Counted from the stretch's first letter, positions 1 to 9,974 are shown. The stretch: DNA of 64,000 nt from Nitrincola schmidtii (GCF_008973715.1 NZ_WBOL01000007.1:100214-164213), one strand, 5' to 3'. Notes: generated by a model not told the origin, from the letters alone. A program made the numbers and translations.

Positions 1-649
1 GTGGTTCTTCAAACACTTGAACATCTAAATCACCCGCACCGACTTCGGCACTGGGTCGCATCACCGGAACAACGCGCACACCCGGCAAGTCGCCCAATAG
101 TAAGGTACTACGCTCTAACTGAGTCGACTCAATCACATTGCCGGGTTTCAACTGATGCAAAAAAGGCAAGGCATCCGCAGCCACTGATGCATCACCGCTA
201 GTAATGACCTGACCATATCTACCTTCAATCAATTGTATAACCAATACCCCTTCGCTCATGTTTTGCGCGGGAATAACGGCACGGGCAAAAGGATAGCCAT
301 TATTGCGATAATGAATACTGATTTGATTTGCTAGCTGACGCAAACCAGCCAAATCATAATCATTACCGATTACATCGCCCAAGACAGCCATCAATGCTTC
401 AGCAGAATATATGCTGTTACCGGTAAATCGAATACCTGTTAAGTTGACTGTCGCACCTCCAGGTTCTGCATCCGTCAAAGGCTGACCTTCAACGGTAAAG
501 TCCACTGAAGGCGCAAGTGGTTGAAGTGTTTGCGGCAAACTATCTTGTAAAATTCGTCCAGCATCCGGTGGTGTTTGAGCTGCCACCGGAAGTGAAAACG
601 CCACAGCCAAAGCTAGAATTGAAGGCTTAAAAAAAGGTTGTACAGTCAT
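1..649 (-). CDS. Two-partner secretion outer-membrane transporter, ShlB/FhaC/HecB family (C-terminus outside window)
   Basis: The reading frame starts at an ATG at 649 and runs off the left edge, giving 216 N-terminal residues. It opens with a signal peptide (hydrophobic run ending PVAAQ) followed by the PDAGRILQ-type linker typical of FhaC/ShlB proteins. A POTRA domain follows at roughly residues 70-145 (LTGIRFTGNSIYSAEAL, then YRNNGYPFARAVIPAQ). The membrane barrel should lie beyond the window. The family binds the TPS domain of its partner exoprotein in the periplasm and passes it through the outer membrane. It begins 24 nt after the stop of the exoprotein gene, so the two are clearly one operon; GGA lies about 8 nt upstream of the ATG. 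Confidence 0.9.
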   Translation of the reverse strand, partial: MTVQPFFKPSILALAVAFSLPVAAQTPPDAGRILQDSLPQTLQPLAPSVDFTVEGQPLTDAEPGGATVNLTGIRFTGNSIYSAEALMAVLGDVIGNDYDLAGLRQLANQISIHYRNNGYPFARAVIPAQNMSEGVLVIQLIEGRYGQVITSGDASVAADALPFLHQLKPGNVIESTQLERSTLLLGDLPGVRVVPVMRPSAEVGAGDLDVQVFEEP

Positions 650-673
650 TATCAGTTTCCTTAATCGCTAGCT

Positions 674-3600
674 TTAGTTAAGAATTTCAGGGGTAGAAGA
701 CTCATCACTACTGCCACCCTGTCTAGACTGTCCCTCGACGTTAATGCCGCCGTCGATGACAAACATCCGCAAGAATCCAGTAGCATTGCCATTACCTAAC
801 ATAGCCAAAGAACCAAGGTCGCTACTCTCTAACTCAATCACCTCAAGTGAACCTACCTGGCCTGTGCCTCCTTGAGCAGCAGTGTTTGGTATGGTTAGTG
901 AGGTGTTATTGAAGAATTGAATGCCTTGCAGAAATGGTTGTGAGGATTTTGGTATGCTAGCGATAACCTCCTCTAAAGAACCTTCAGGTATCGGTTGCTG
1001 TGTTGTATCTTCAGTTGGCTCTGGAGCCGGAACAGGAGTTGGTTCCGGAGTGGGTTCTGGCATGATTTGAAGAGTACCATCAACAAAAGCGATGTCATAT
1101 CCAAGGCCATTGTCTAAGCCACTCGGTGTCAAAACATACATACCCTCTTCAATAGCACCTTGACTATTACCTCCATACACCAAAGCACCCGTTAGAACTG
1201 ACTCAGCGTCTCCATTAACTAGACCAGATATATCTATACCATTTCCGCCAGAGTAAGGAGTCGCACTAACGGTTTTATTATCATTTCTAGCCGAAACAGT
1301 GATCGTCGGCTGTTCTCGGTAAATAGCAAATATTCCCTCTTGACCCAATGCAGTAGTAAAGTTTGTGGTTGTGGCATTACTGTTATAGCGGAAATTGCCA
1401 GAACCAGAACCAACAAGATCAGTGACACCAGTGCTGCCATTCACACTACCTGTGTAAAGTAAAGCTCGTCCACCATTGGCGGTTGTAATGCTGCCGTTTT
1501 GATGAATGATGTTACCGCCATTGGCTGTTCCAGCTAAAGCGCTTCTAGCCGCATTTAGTAGAATTGCATCATTGTCGGAGGAGTCAGACGAGATATTTCC
1601 ATTTACTATTAAATTACCTACTTGAGTCGCGACATTAATTTTACTACTAGCGGTGATACTTACTAATTCAAGTGCATCGCTATTCGTAAAACTTACACTA
1701 CCTGTATTAGCAGTCAGTATATTCACGTTATTTTGAATACTTTCAAGTGTGTAATCTACACCCGCACCTAAAAGATTCAAGGTATTTGCGGTAATCGATC
1801 CTTCAAAGTTAATAAAGGTATTGGAGTTCAGTGTGATATCACCCGTGAACGGATTAACACCATCATAACCAATACTACTTGTTGTGTTCCCCGGCCATAC
1901 ATTGATGCCTGCTACATTTGAATTAGCAGAAAGGCCACTCAAACTAATGTTACCCGTTTGTGAAACAATATTTTCTTGGCTAGATCCAAAGAGAAAAATA
2001 CCGCCATACTGTTGATCAAAGCCTGAACTGTTGAGACGACCTGTTATATTGATATCACCTGAGTTAGACCGGATTTCGACAAGACTATTATTGTTATTCC
2101 AACCATAAAGTCCTATACCTGCACCATGGTTTTGCTCTTGAAAAGAGGTTTCACCATTAATAGATATATTGCCACTGGATGAAGCAATTGAAGATGTTTG
2201 ATTGTTCAAGTAAGTGGTCATTAACAGACCATAATACCAACTAGCAGTTGCACTGCTATTATTCGAAATCGCTCTGATTTCAATATTGCCATCACCTGAA
2301 TCAATAGAGGATTTATCGAAAAGAATTCCAATGTAACCCTGAGCAGTACTTGATTGGTTTGCACTCATACCGGATAGCGAAATATTGCCACCTCCTGTGG
2401 AAATATTGGAGTTAGATATTGAAATTCCATTGAGGTAATTCAAGGATGAACCCAGCGTCACCGCATGAGCACTTCCAGCCATGGCATACCCATCGCCAAC
2501 ACTTAAGCCATTCCAGTTTATCGTCCCATTGCCACCTCCCATCCAAAGATGTCCACCATTGGTAGTAATAGTTGAACTATCCATCAAATATATAGAACCT
2601 GCACCCGATCCATCTGCATCAGACCACACTGTTAAAGAAGCATTTTCATTCAAAGAGCCCATCATTGAGGAACTTGACTCCAAAACGATGTCGTTTGCTG
2701 TTTTTAACGTAAGGTTGTCATTAAAAATAGTGTCACCGCCAACCGCAATATTGCCGGCGGTGTCACTTCCGATGATGATATTGGAGAAACCATTAACAAA
2801 GTTAGTACTGAAATAGCTTGAATCCAACGATAGCGTACCTGAGGCACCACCAATACCGATCGTATTGGCCGTGGTATTCGGATTAATGACGAGATTTCCA
2901 GATGAGGAAATTCTTTGATTACTGGATAAATCTAGAGTGTCAGCGACGATCGTTATATCTCCGCCTTCTGTGCTTTGTATCAAGTTGTTTACATTTCCCG
3001 AGTTCAGACTCACACCCTCTGAACTTCCATGCAAGCCAGCTGTACCCTGCAAAGTGATTGAACCGTTTGCAGTAGTCAGTTTTCCGCCGTCGAGTCTGAT
3101 ACCATCATTATCAGTGTTTGCTGTAATGCTGGCATTACCTCCACCGCTACCAATCAGGGTGATATTTCCTGCACCACTTGCAATTAAATGTGAGTTTGCA
3201 TCCATGCGAATGCCATGATTTTGCCCACCATTAGACCCCGCACTTTGACCGCCACCTTGACCGTTAACAGTAATATCACCGGTCGCATTCATGGTGGTGT
3301 TTTCAATCCCTACACCCCAGTTACCTCGATTGGTATCATCGCCTGTCGCAGTATTAGCCGAGCCAATACCATGAATAGAGATATTATTGGCGGTGATGGT
3401 GTTGCCACCGTTAAAACGAGTCCCTATCCCGAAGCGATAATCTGTCTGAAAACTCTTGCCCGACATGTATAGATCGCCGCTTCCTGCATCTAGTGCGGCA
3501 CCAATAACATTAATACCGGCATAGGTTTCATTTACGTTAGAATCAGCAATTGACGTATTCAAATTAGCGGCGTAGGAATTGCCCACTGTCAGACCCTTCC

Positions 3601-6265
3601 AAATTGAACTGCCGGCACCACCACCCATCCAAAGATGGCCATTGCGAGTATTTATGTTTGAACCTGTATCAAACAATATTCCACCACTATCGTTACCATC
3701 AGTGTCTGCCCAGAGTACGAGATTTAAACTACCACCTGATGAGACCACACTCCTTTCAGGCACAAAAACAATATCTCGCTGAGCTTTCAAAGTCAGTGTT
3801 GATTCACCCACCACTGAAATACTGTTGAAGTTCTGATTCAGTATTAAGTCATTTGCTGACTCAATCACTAAATTTTGATTGAGCATCAAAGCTTCACTCC
3901 CTTGAGCCCTCAGAAAGGGAGTGAAATATCCATCAAGCGAGGTCCAGCTATCACCAAAACCACTATAAGTTGATAGGCTGTTTTCGTTTGTCGTAATTCT
4001 TAAGCCACCCGCACTGCTATCTAATCCATTTACCCAGTAACTATCGGTTACATTTGTACCATCATTTTGAAAATTCGCACCGACAAGCCCACCTTTGCGG
4101 TCACCAGTACCCGTGGTTGTTACCAATCCTGATGAATAGCTGTTTGAGACAGTCGCATCAATATTACGTATTTCTCCAACAAGGCCACCCACACCAGTAT
4201 TTCCAGTATTATTTAACTGACCTACTACATTACCAGTAGCATAGGAGTTGGAAATACTACTTGCGTTTCGCAAAGCTCCTACTAATCCACCGATATTGCC
4301 TTGATTTCCTGATGTTTCAACACTGCCCAAAGCAAACGAGTTCTCTATACTTGCCGAATTTGTTGCATCACCGACCAAGCCGCCAACATTTCTTCCATTA
4401 GCAATAACATTTACATTTGCGCTACTAAAACGAATAGAACCACCAACTTGAAAACCAACCAAACCACCAGCATCCGCTGCCGTATCGGCAGCCCTTGTGG
4501 ATGTTACTACTCCGTTAACGTGTACGTTATTAACGTTTGTATTGGTGGCATTACCAACAAGTGCTCCTACACCACCGCCAGAATTGGTAATGTTGACACC
4601 CGCCAGCCTAAGATTAGAAAGGGTCGCCCCATCGGTACTGCCAAACAGCCCTGCACCCGAGGCATTGTGGCTTACAACCAAGTCATGAATCTGATTACCC
4701 AAGCCATTAAAATGCCCAGTAAAGACTCCAATCGGTGTCCAGTTACCCGTGAAATCAAGATTTCCACCCAGCACATAACGACCATCTAGGTCGTTAGTGA
4801 TACCCGCCACTTCTGACTGATTACGCAGGATGGTGTGGTTTGCACCATTAATGGCAAGGGTATTTACAGACGTTTCAGACAGGTCAACGCGGCCATGCAC
4901 GATCAAATGGCTATTGTCATTACCGTAGGTTGGACTGACAGCATTACCATTCCAGCCATGATTAAGAACAAGCTCAGCTGAGCCAGCTGCAGTAAGCGTA
5001 GAGTTAATCAAAATATCGCCATGAGCAGTTAGCGTCAGTGTGTTCTCATTCCAAGTCACATCAGCGTTTACATTGATATTACCTCGGTCACCGCCTGTTG
5101 AAACGGTCTGAATTTCAATATCACTGTCGGCAAGGTTACTTTGTAACGTAGTAGCACCAATACCCGAATCCGTTTGAGATGCTACACCGCTACTTATCGT
5201 GAAATCAGTCGGATCAATTAGCCATTTGCCGGTTAGACCATTTTCTGAACGAGTAGTTACTTTTAGTTCAGGCTGAATCTGCACATTAGCAGCAGAAGTC
5301 TCAATGAAACCACCATTTCCAACATTTGGCGCAGACGCATCTAAAACACCCGCTACCTGAATAACGCCCGATTCCATATCTCCCATCAGGAAGATTTCAC
5401 CGTTCTGGCCACTTGCTAGTGTTTGCGCTTCTGTAATACCGGTGTGGTTGATCACACTACTGGTCAGTTCACCCGCAGCCTTTGCCGTTAGGAACACCAA
5501 ACCACCATCAGCTTTTATCGCGCCACCTTGTTCAATATAGGTGTCAAGCAAGGCTTCCTTGACTTCAATTTTGACAGGGCCGCCCAGATCAAGCGTGACT
5601 CGACTACCGGCACCCATCAGCACAGTACCTTCGTCGGCTGTGATGCTGCCGGCATTGATGATCTGTGCAGCGATCATGGCAACATAACCACCGTCCGCTT
5701 TAATATTGCCTTGATTAATAACAGCATTGGCGCTGGTACCACTGAAGGTGTAATTACCCTGCATAAAATCTTCAGTGGAGATGTCCAGCGTAGAGGCAAC
5801 CAGTGCACCTACATCCACTTGTGCAGTAGAACTGAACAACACACCATTAGGATTAACTAGAAAGACTTGACCGTTAGATTTAAGTGCACCACGGATAGTA
5901 GAAACTTGGTCACCGGTCACACGGTTAAGCGCAGCAGAGGATGAACTCGGTTGTACAAATTCAACTTGGTTTTTGTCACCGATAGAAAAACTTTGCCAAT
6001 CAATCGCTAGCTTATCGGTAGATTGATGAATGGTCATATTGTGGCCAGAAGTGGAAATACTGGCATTGCCACCTACCACTGTTCCATTGGTCGGTAAGTC
6101 AGATGCGAGCGCTTGTGTACTAATCAGGATAAGACTTCCCGCGCCAATGATTACTGGGCGCATTAGACGCATGGATTTTTGCTTGCCTTTGCTAGAGCCG
6201 ATCTCTCCAGCAACTTGCCAAACCCCTTTGGCAGAATTCCATACGGTACGATAAAACTTGTTCAT
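674..6265 (-). CDS. Large TPS exoprotein, filamentous-haemagglutinin-like adhesin with GLUG and MBG repeats
   Basis: 1863 residues. The N-terminus is an extended signal peptide (MNKFYRTVWNSAKGVWQVAGE, then a hydrophobic stretch to ALAS) typical of two-partner secreted proteins. The haemagglutination-activity/TPS domain follows with the NPNGVLFSS motif near residue 140. The middle is a repetitive, Asn/Gly/Ser-rich beta-helix with GLUG motifs (GGLVG, about residues 565-760). Near 1650-1730 is an MBG-type domain (YSGGNGIDISGLVNGD), then a Pro/Glu linker (PEPTPEPTPVPAPEPTE) and a short C-terminal tail. No toxin, RGD or cysteine-pair module is evident, so a surface or released adhesin is more likely than a contact-dependent inhibition toxin. 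GGAG precedes the ATG by 7 nt. The partner transporter is directly downstream. Confidence 0.92.
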   Translation of the reverse strand: MNKFYRTVWNSAKGVWQVAGEIGSSKGKQKSMRLMRPVIIGAGSLILISTQALASDLPTNGTVVGGNASISTSGHNMTIHQSTDKLAIDWQSFSIGDKNQVEFVQPSSSSAALNRVTGDQVSTIRGALKSNGQVFLVNPNGVLFSSTAQVDVGALVASTLDISTEDFMQGNYTFSGTSANAVINQGNIKADGGYVAMIAAQIINAGSITADEGTVLMGAGSRVTLDLGGPVKIEVKEALLDTYIEQGGAIKADGGLVFLTAKAAGELTSSVINHTGITEAQTLASGQNGEIFLMGDMESGVIQVAGVLDASAPNVGNGGFIETSAANVQIQPELKVTTRSENGLTGKWLIDPTDFTISSGVASQTDSGIGATTLQSNLADSDIEIQTVSTGGDRGNINVNADVTWNENTLTLTAHGDILINSTLTAAGSAELVLNHGWNGNAVSPTYGNDNSHLIVHGRVDLSETSVNTLAINGANHTILRNQSEVAGITNDLDGRYVLGGNLDFTGNWTPIGVFTGHFNGLGNQIHDLVVSHNASGAGLFGSTDGATLSNLRLAGVNITNSGGGVGALVGNATNTNVNNVHVNGVVTSTRAADTAADAGGLVGFQVGGSIRFSSANVNVIANGRNVGGLVGDATNSASIENSFALGSVETSGNQGNIGGLVGALRNASSISNSYATGNVVGQLNNTGNTGVGGLVGEIRNIDATVSNSYSSGLVTTTGTGDRKGGLVGANFQNDGTNVTDSYWVNGLDSSAGGLRITTNENSLSTYSGFGDSWTSLDGYFTPFLRAQGSEALMLNQNLVIESANDLILNQNFNSISVVGESTLTLKAQRDIVFVPERSVVSSGGSLNLVLWADTDGNDSGGILFDTGSNINTRNGHLWMGGGAGSSIWKGLTVGNSYAANLNTSIADSNVNETYAGINVIGAALDAGSGDLYMSGKSFQTDYRFGIGTRFNGGNTITANNISIHGIGSANTATGDDTNRGNWGVGIENTTMNATGDITVNGQGGGQSAGSNGGQNHGIRMDANSHLIASGAGNITLIGSGGGNASITANTDNDGIRLDGGKLTTANGSITLQGTAGLHGSSEGVSLNSGNVNNLIQSTEGGDITIVADTLDLSSNQRISSSGNLVINPNTTANTIGIGGASGTLSLDSSYFSTNFVNGFSNIIIGSDTAGNIAVGGDTIFNDNLTLKTANDIVLESSSSMMGSLNENASLTVWSDADGSGAGSIYLMDSSTITTNGGHLWMGGGNGTINWNGLSVGDGYAMAGSAHAVTLGSSLNYLNGISISNSNISTGGGNISLSGMSANQSSTAQGYIGILFDKSSIDSGDGNIEIRAISNNSSATASWYYGLLMTTYLNNQTSSIASSSGNISINGETSFQEQNHGAGIGLYGWNNNNSLVEIRSNSGDINITGRLNSSGFDQQYGGIFLFGSSQENIVSQTGNISLSGLSANSNVAGINVWPGNTTSSIGYDGVNPFTGDITLNSNTFINFEGSITANTLNLLGAGVDYTLESIQNNVNILTANTGSVSFTNSDALELVSITASSKINVATQVGNLIVNGNISSDSSDNDAILLNAARSALAGTANGGNIIHQNGSITTANGGRALLYTGSVNGSTGVTDLVGSGSGNFRYNSNATTTNFTTALGQEGIFAIYREQPTITVSARNDNKTVSATPYSGGNGIDISGLVNGDAESVLTGALVYGGNSQGAIEEGMYVLTPSGLDNGLGYDIAFVDGTLQIMPEPTPEPTPVPAPEPTEDTTQQPIPEGSLEEVIASIPKSSQPFLQGIQFFNNTSLTIPNTAAQGGTGQVGSLEVIELESSDLGSLAMLGNGNATGFLRMFVIDGGINVEGQSRQGGSSDESSTPEILN

Positions 6266-6373
6266 AATGCGCTCCGAGTACTTTGCCGCAATAACCTACT
6301 CATTTTGATGGAATAAATAGGCTTGTTTTAAAATTTTATACTACTCTTACTATAATCGATTAAAAATCAACCT

Positions 6374-6406
6374 GTCCTGAACGCGTTATGAACAAGTTAT
6401 GAACAA
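6374..6406. promoter_or_regulatory. Three tandem 11-bp direct repeats, candidate OmpR-type regulator site
   Basis: GTTATGAACAA occurs twice back to back (6385-6395 and 6396-6406). A degenerate copy, GTCCTGAACGC, immediately precedes them at 6374-6384 (7 of 11 bases match). Head-to-tail repeats at 11-bp spacing are the usual layout for dimers of OmpR/PhoB-class regulators. The site lies in the 224-bp space between the exoprotein gene and the divergent kinase/regulator operon, so it could serve both promoters. That the regulator at 8151 binds here is inference. Confidence 0.5.
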
Positions 6407-6489
6407 AGCGATAAATTTACTGACTTAGATCAAGATTCACTCTATAGTTTTGGACATATTAAATAGTTGCGGCTAAATCATTTATTTGT

Positions 6490-8154
6490 ATGTTTAAAAT
6501 GCGAACGTTTCTCACCAGCACTATAGGACTTACTTTTGGTCTCTTAGTCGCTGTTCCGTTAGTCAATTCTTCCGAAACTGATAGCCCGTATCTGGAACCA
6601 GTGACTGTCCAACTGTGTGTTGATCCTGACTGGGAACCTTATGAGTGGATTGATAAAGAGGGAAATTTTCATGGTATCGCTGCTGATTTAATCAACAAAA
6701 TAGCGGGTAATGCCAATGTAAATTTCGAGATAGTGGCGACTCGCGACTGGCCAGAAAGTCTTGAGTTTGCAAAAGCTAGACAATGTGATGCCCTAGCATT
6801 TTTGAACCAAACACCAGAGCGATCTGAATGGCTTGATTTTTCTGAAATTTACTTTACAGATCCAAACGTATTTATTACACACCAAGATTTTGAATACATT
6901 CGAAGCCTGGCTGAATTAAATGACAATCGTGTCGCCTTACCTCATGGTACAGGTGTTGAACAGCACTTGCGCCGTCACTACCCTAAACTAACCATCCAAA
7001 CCTATGATTCTGAAATTGATGCCATTCTGGCTGTACAAAGTAAAGATGCAGATATTGCCATACGCTCTTTATCGGTTGCTGCCTATCTACTGAGAAAAGA
7101 AGGATTATTCGATTTAAAGGTTGCAGGTAATTTAGAGGGGTTTAGTAATCAATTTCGCATCGGTGTCGTTAAAGACAATGAAGCTCTAGTGGAAAGACTA
7201 AATATCGGTATTTTTCTGTTAACACCCGATGATATTCGTTCGGCGGTCAACCGTTATGTTTATATTAGATTTTACTCAGAACCTGACTACACAATGCTTG
7301 TTACCGTGATTGCCATATCAGGCATTTTAATAGGGCTGATATCTTTCTGGACAATTAAACTCAAACGCTTAAATTTACAACTACAAACTAATCAATCTGC
7401 TCTTAAATCTTCTCGAGATCAACTTCAAAAATCGCTAGATGAAGAACATATGACCAATATGCGCCAGCATCAATTCATGAGAATGGTTGCACATGAATTT
7501 AGAACACCATTAAGCGTGATTGAATCCAGTTGTGATTTGCTTGAATTACAAAGCAGCCAACATCCCATGCTGACCCCTACAATTGAAAAGCAACGACTTT
7601 CTGCGCGTTATCTATCCGACCTTGTCAATCGATCACTCGCAGAAGATCGCATGGTGAAAACCTATTGGCAACGCAATGCTGCCTGGGTGAGTTGTGAAGA
7701 GATAATAAGAACAGCTGAAAACTATGCATTGCTTTTGAATCAAGGACAACATCAGATCATTGCGATTAATAAGGCTAATAAAATTTCGGGAGATGGTGAG
7801 CTTTTACAAATGATGATGAATAATCTCGTTGAAAATGCCATTAAATACTCACCCAATGGTGGCAACATTACTATCCAAGCGCTTGAGGAAAACAATCAAG
7901 TCATACTTTGTGTTGCTGATGAAGGCATGGGTATTTCAGAAGCTGATCAGCCGATGATGTTTGGAAAATATCAACGAGGTCAACATGATACTCCGGGTCT
8001 AGGGCTGGGTTTGTATTTAGTAAAAGGAATTGCAAAACTACACAATGGACAGGTTAATTTAACGTCGGAGGTTATGAAAGGAACCACAATTAGCGTAACA
8101 TTACCGATCTTGATGAACAATAACGATGCAAAAGACTTGAGGTTAGAAATTTGA
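6490..8154 (+). CDS. Sensor histidine kinase with periplasmic amino-acid-binding-type (SBP_bac_3) domain
   Basis: 554 residues. An N-terminal signal/anchor is followed by a solute-binding-protein family 3 fold (about residues 35-265; VQLCVDPDWEPYEWID, DALAFLNQTPERSEWLDFS) that should sense a small ligand in the periplasm. A membrane helix lies near 275-295, then a short coiled coil, a HisKA H-box (MVAHEFRTPLSVIE, phospho-His near 337) and an ATPase domain with N-box LVENAIKYSP and G-boxes DEGMGIS and GLGLGLYL. All catalytic motifs are intact. It overlaps the regulator gene downstream by 4 nt, so the two form an operon. Divergent placement next to the exoprotein suggests that locus as a target, by inference. 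No clear ribosome-binding site precedes the ATG at 6490; an ATG at 6499 is an alternative. Confidence 0.88.
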   Translation: MFKMRTFLTSTIGLTFGLLVAVPLVNSSETDSPYLEPVTVQLCVDPDWEPYEWIDKEGNFHGIAADLINKIAGNANVNFEIVATRDWPESLEFAKARQCDALAFLNQTPERSEWLDFSEIYFTDPNVFITHQDFEYIRSLAELNDNRVALPHGTGVEQHLRRHYPKLTIQTYDSEIDAILAVQSKDADIAIRSLSVAAYLLRKEGLFDLKVAGNLEGFSNQFRIGVVKDNEALVERLNIGIFLLTPDDIRSAVNRYVYIRFYSEPDYTMLVTVIAISGILIGLISFWTIKLKRLNLQLQTNQSALKSSRDQLQKSLDEEHMTNMRQHQFMRMVAHEFRTPLSVIESSCDLLELQSSQHPMLTPTIEKQRLSARYLSDLVNRSLAEDRMVKTYWQRNAAWVSCEEIIRTAENYALLLNQGQHQIIAINKANKISGDGELLQMMMNNLVENAIKYSPNGGNITIQALEENNQVILCVADEGMGISEADQPMMFGKYQRGQHDTPGLGLGLYLVKGIAKLHNGQVNLTSEVMKGTTISVTLPILMNNNDAKDLRLEI

Positions 8155-8873
8155 GTCAATATAGAATCCTTATACTTGAAGACGATGAATGTCTTTGTTC
8201 TGTAGTAAAGGATTACTTATCCATGCTAAATTATCATGTTGATGTTTGTCATAACGCCGTTTGTTTTGCGCAGTCAATCCAGCATCTTAACTATGATTTA
8301 GTCATGCTTGACCTCAACCTCCCAGATGCTGATGGTTTAGATGTGCTTCAACAGCTTAGAGAATCCAACCAAATTCTAGTTTATGTCATTTCTGGCAGAA
8401 CGGATCAACAAAGCCGAATTAAAGCATTTGAGTTAGGCGCAGATGACTTCATAACAAAACCTTTTAGTATTAAAGAACTTGAATTAAAAGTCAGAAACGC
8501 GCTACTCAGGTCGGGGCTTTCATCAAATCAAACTGATGACACTTCCGTCAATGATACCCTCACACTGACAATATTTGATTTATGCTTAGACAAAAATACG
8601 CGTGCCATGAAAAGAAATGGTTATGATCCAATCGATTTAACCCGAGGAGAATTTGAATTGCTAGGCACGCTGATTAAAGCAGATGGGGCTATCGTTACGC
8701 GAAAAGACCTTCTCCAACACCTGTCAAAAACTTGCAACATCAACTCACAAGAATCAATCACGACACTGGTGTATCGACTAAGAAAGAAATTTATGCTGAT
8801 TGACATGGACTGCCCCATTCTGACCGTTGCGGGTGAAGGTTACCGACTGGAAAGACGTAAAGTCGGTAACTAA
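8151..8873 (+). CDS. OmpR/PhoB-family response regulator
   Basis: 240 residues starting at a TTG inside the TTGA overlap with the kinase stop. The receiver domain has the acidic pocket (EDDE), phospho-acceptor Asp in MLDLNLPDADG, and Lys in ITKPFS. The C-terminal winged helix shows LTRGEFELL, the recognition region SQESITTLVYRLRKKF and the wing ending VAGEGYRLE. It is the cognate partner of the upstream kinase and would bind tandem direct repeats; such repeats lie upstream of the operon at 6374-6406. The TTG start is supported by translational coupling; no other start fits the conserved N-terminus. Confidence 0.9.
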   Translation: MSQYRILILEDDECLCSVVKDYLSMLNYHVDVCHNAVCFAQSIQHLNYDLVMLDLNLPDADGLDVLQQLRESNQILVYVISGRTDQQSRIKAFELGADDFITKPFSIKELELKVRNALLRSGLSSNQTDDTSVNDTLTLTIFDLCLDKNTRAMKRNGYDPIDLTRGEFELLGTLIKADGAIVTRKDLLQHLSKTCNINSQESITTLVYRLRKKFMLIDMDCPILTVAGEGYRLERRKVGN

Positions 8874-8892
8874 ATGCTAAAAGTTCAGACGT

Positions 8893-9720
8893 TTAACGCA
8901 GCCTAATCCCATGCTCTTCAATCGCGATAATCCCTTGCTTTAGCAAATTACCAATGGCCATTTTGAAGGCTTTTTTACTAACGCCGAACAAGGCTTTGAT
9001 CTCATCAGGTGAGCTTTTGTCATTCAACGGACATGAGCCGCCTTTTAGATTCAGATAATCAATGATTTGCTGAGCAAGTGGCTCAACCTTGCCATAGCCG
9101 GGCTTATCTAGCATCACATCTATTTTGCCATCTTCTTCACGTACTTGTTTGATGTAACCCGGCAGTATCAAACCGGCTCTGACCGGCTTAAACAGATCCT
9201 GCTGATGCAGTAAACCGATATGCTGATGATTAATGATGGTTAAAAAACCCAATTCAGTACGACGCCAAATCATTAAAGAGACAGGGTCTCCAGATCGATA
9301 ATCTGCAATCGTTTTATTCAGATGTCTTTCTAATCGCGCTGACGCCGCTAAGCGTCCTGAATTATCAATATACATAGCAACAATAACCTGCTGCCCCACC
9401 TCAACTCGTTGAGGTTGCTCCGCAAACGGCATAAACAACTGTTTAGGCAACCCCCAATCCAAAAACGCCCCGACATCATTGGTATCCGCAACCCGCAACT
9501 GCGCAAACTCACCCCGTTGAATGCGTGGCACTTTCAAGGTCGCCACCGGAAAATCATCACTGTCCAAATAAACGAACACAGATAACTCATCACCCACTTC
9601 AAGCCCCTCTGGAACTTCATGGGTAGGCAAAAGCACTGTTTCAGAATTAGCCGCCTCTAAATAAGCCCCCTGCTCAACAACACGCTTCACCGTCAGCTGA
9701 TTAATACGCCCTAATTCCAC
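8893..9720 (-). CDS. cvfB: CvfB/YitL-like S1-domain RNA-binding protein
   Basis: 275 residues. It is built of consecutive S1-like OB folds (GRINQLTVKRVVEQGAYLEA at the start, DVGAFLDWGLPKQLFMPF near residue 80, then LGFLTIINHQHIGLLHQQDLF) and ends in a winged helix (DEIKALFGVSKKAFKMAIGNLLKQG). This arrangement matches the CvfB family, cytosolic RNA-binding proteins linked to virulence-factor expression in Staphylococcus. The role in this organism is not evident. It converges with the response-regulator gene (19 bp apart) and stands alone as a transcription unit. Confidence 0.85.
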   Translation of the reverse strand: MELGRINQLTVKRVVEQGAYLEAANSETVLLPTHEVPEGLEVGDELSVFVYLDSDDFPVATLKVPRIQRGEFAQLRVADTNDVGAFLDWGLPKQLFMPFAEQPQRVEVGQQVIVAMYIDNSGRLAASARLERHLNKTIADYRSGDPVSLMIWRRTELGFLTIINHQHIGLLHQQDLFKPVRAGLILPGYIKQVREEDGKIDVMLDKPGYGKVEPLAQQIIDYLNLKGGSCPLNDKSSPDEIKALFGVSKKAFKMAIGNLLKQGIIAIEEHGIRLR

Positions 9721-9834
9721 AACAACACCCCTTCAATAATTTCTATGCTAAGAATATCACACCCACCTATACCTATTCACTCACCCCAACTCGCTTTTCT
9801 GTTTTCTAAATAACACGAAATCTCAGTGTGAATT

Positions 9835-9931
9835 GTTGGTATGCCTATTAGTTGACCGTCTGACGCCACGGATGGCGTCAGCCGAGCGATCATGGACGAT
9901 GCAAAGCGTGTCATCTAATAGGTATGCCAAC
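9835..9931. repeat. Structured intergenic element (nested hairpins), REP/ncRNA-like
   Basis: Outer arms GTTGGTATGCCTATTAG (9835-9851) and CTAATAGGTATGCCAAC (9915-9931) pair over all 17 positions as RNA, with two G-U wobbles. Inside is a perfect 8-bp hairpin TGACGCCA-CGGA-TGGCGTCA (9861-9880), then a GC-rich stretch with ATCATGGACGAT. It occupies most of the 318-bp gap between cvfB and the amino-acid transporter. The gap has no gene. Only one copy is in this window. Gammaproteobacterial chromosomes carry dispersed elements of similar look; membership of such a family is inference. Confidence 0.6.
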
Positions 9932-9974
9932 GGTTCTAGCACATATGTTCTTTCTTAAAAACATAACGCCTATC

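Noticed and set aside
2481..5860. Many open frames of 60-110 codons on the plus strand opposite the TPS exoprotein gene
   Set aside because: They are antisense to a clear adhesin gene of repetitive composition, lack ribosome sites and have no protein-like conservation visible; shadows.
674..6265. Exoprotein considered as a contact-dependent inhibition toxin (CdiA)
   Set aside because: At 1863 residues it ends with an MBG domain and Pro-rich tail; there is no pretoxin VENN-type motif and no immunity gene between it and the transporter gene.
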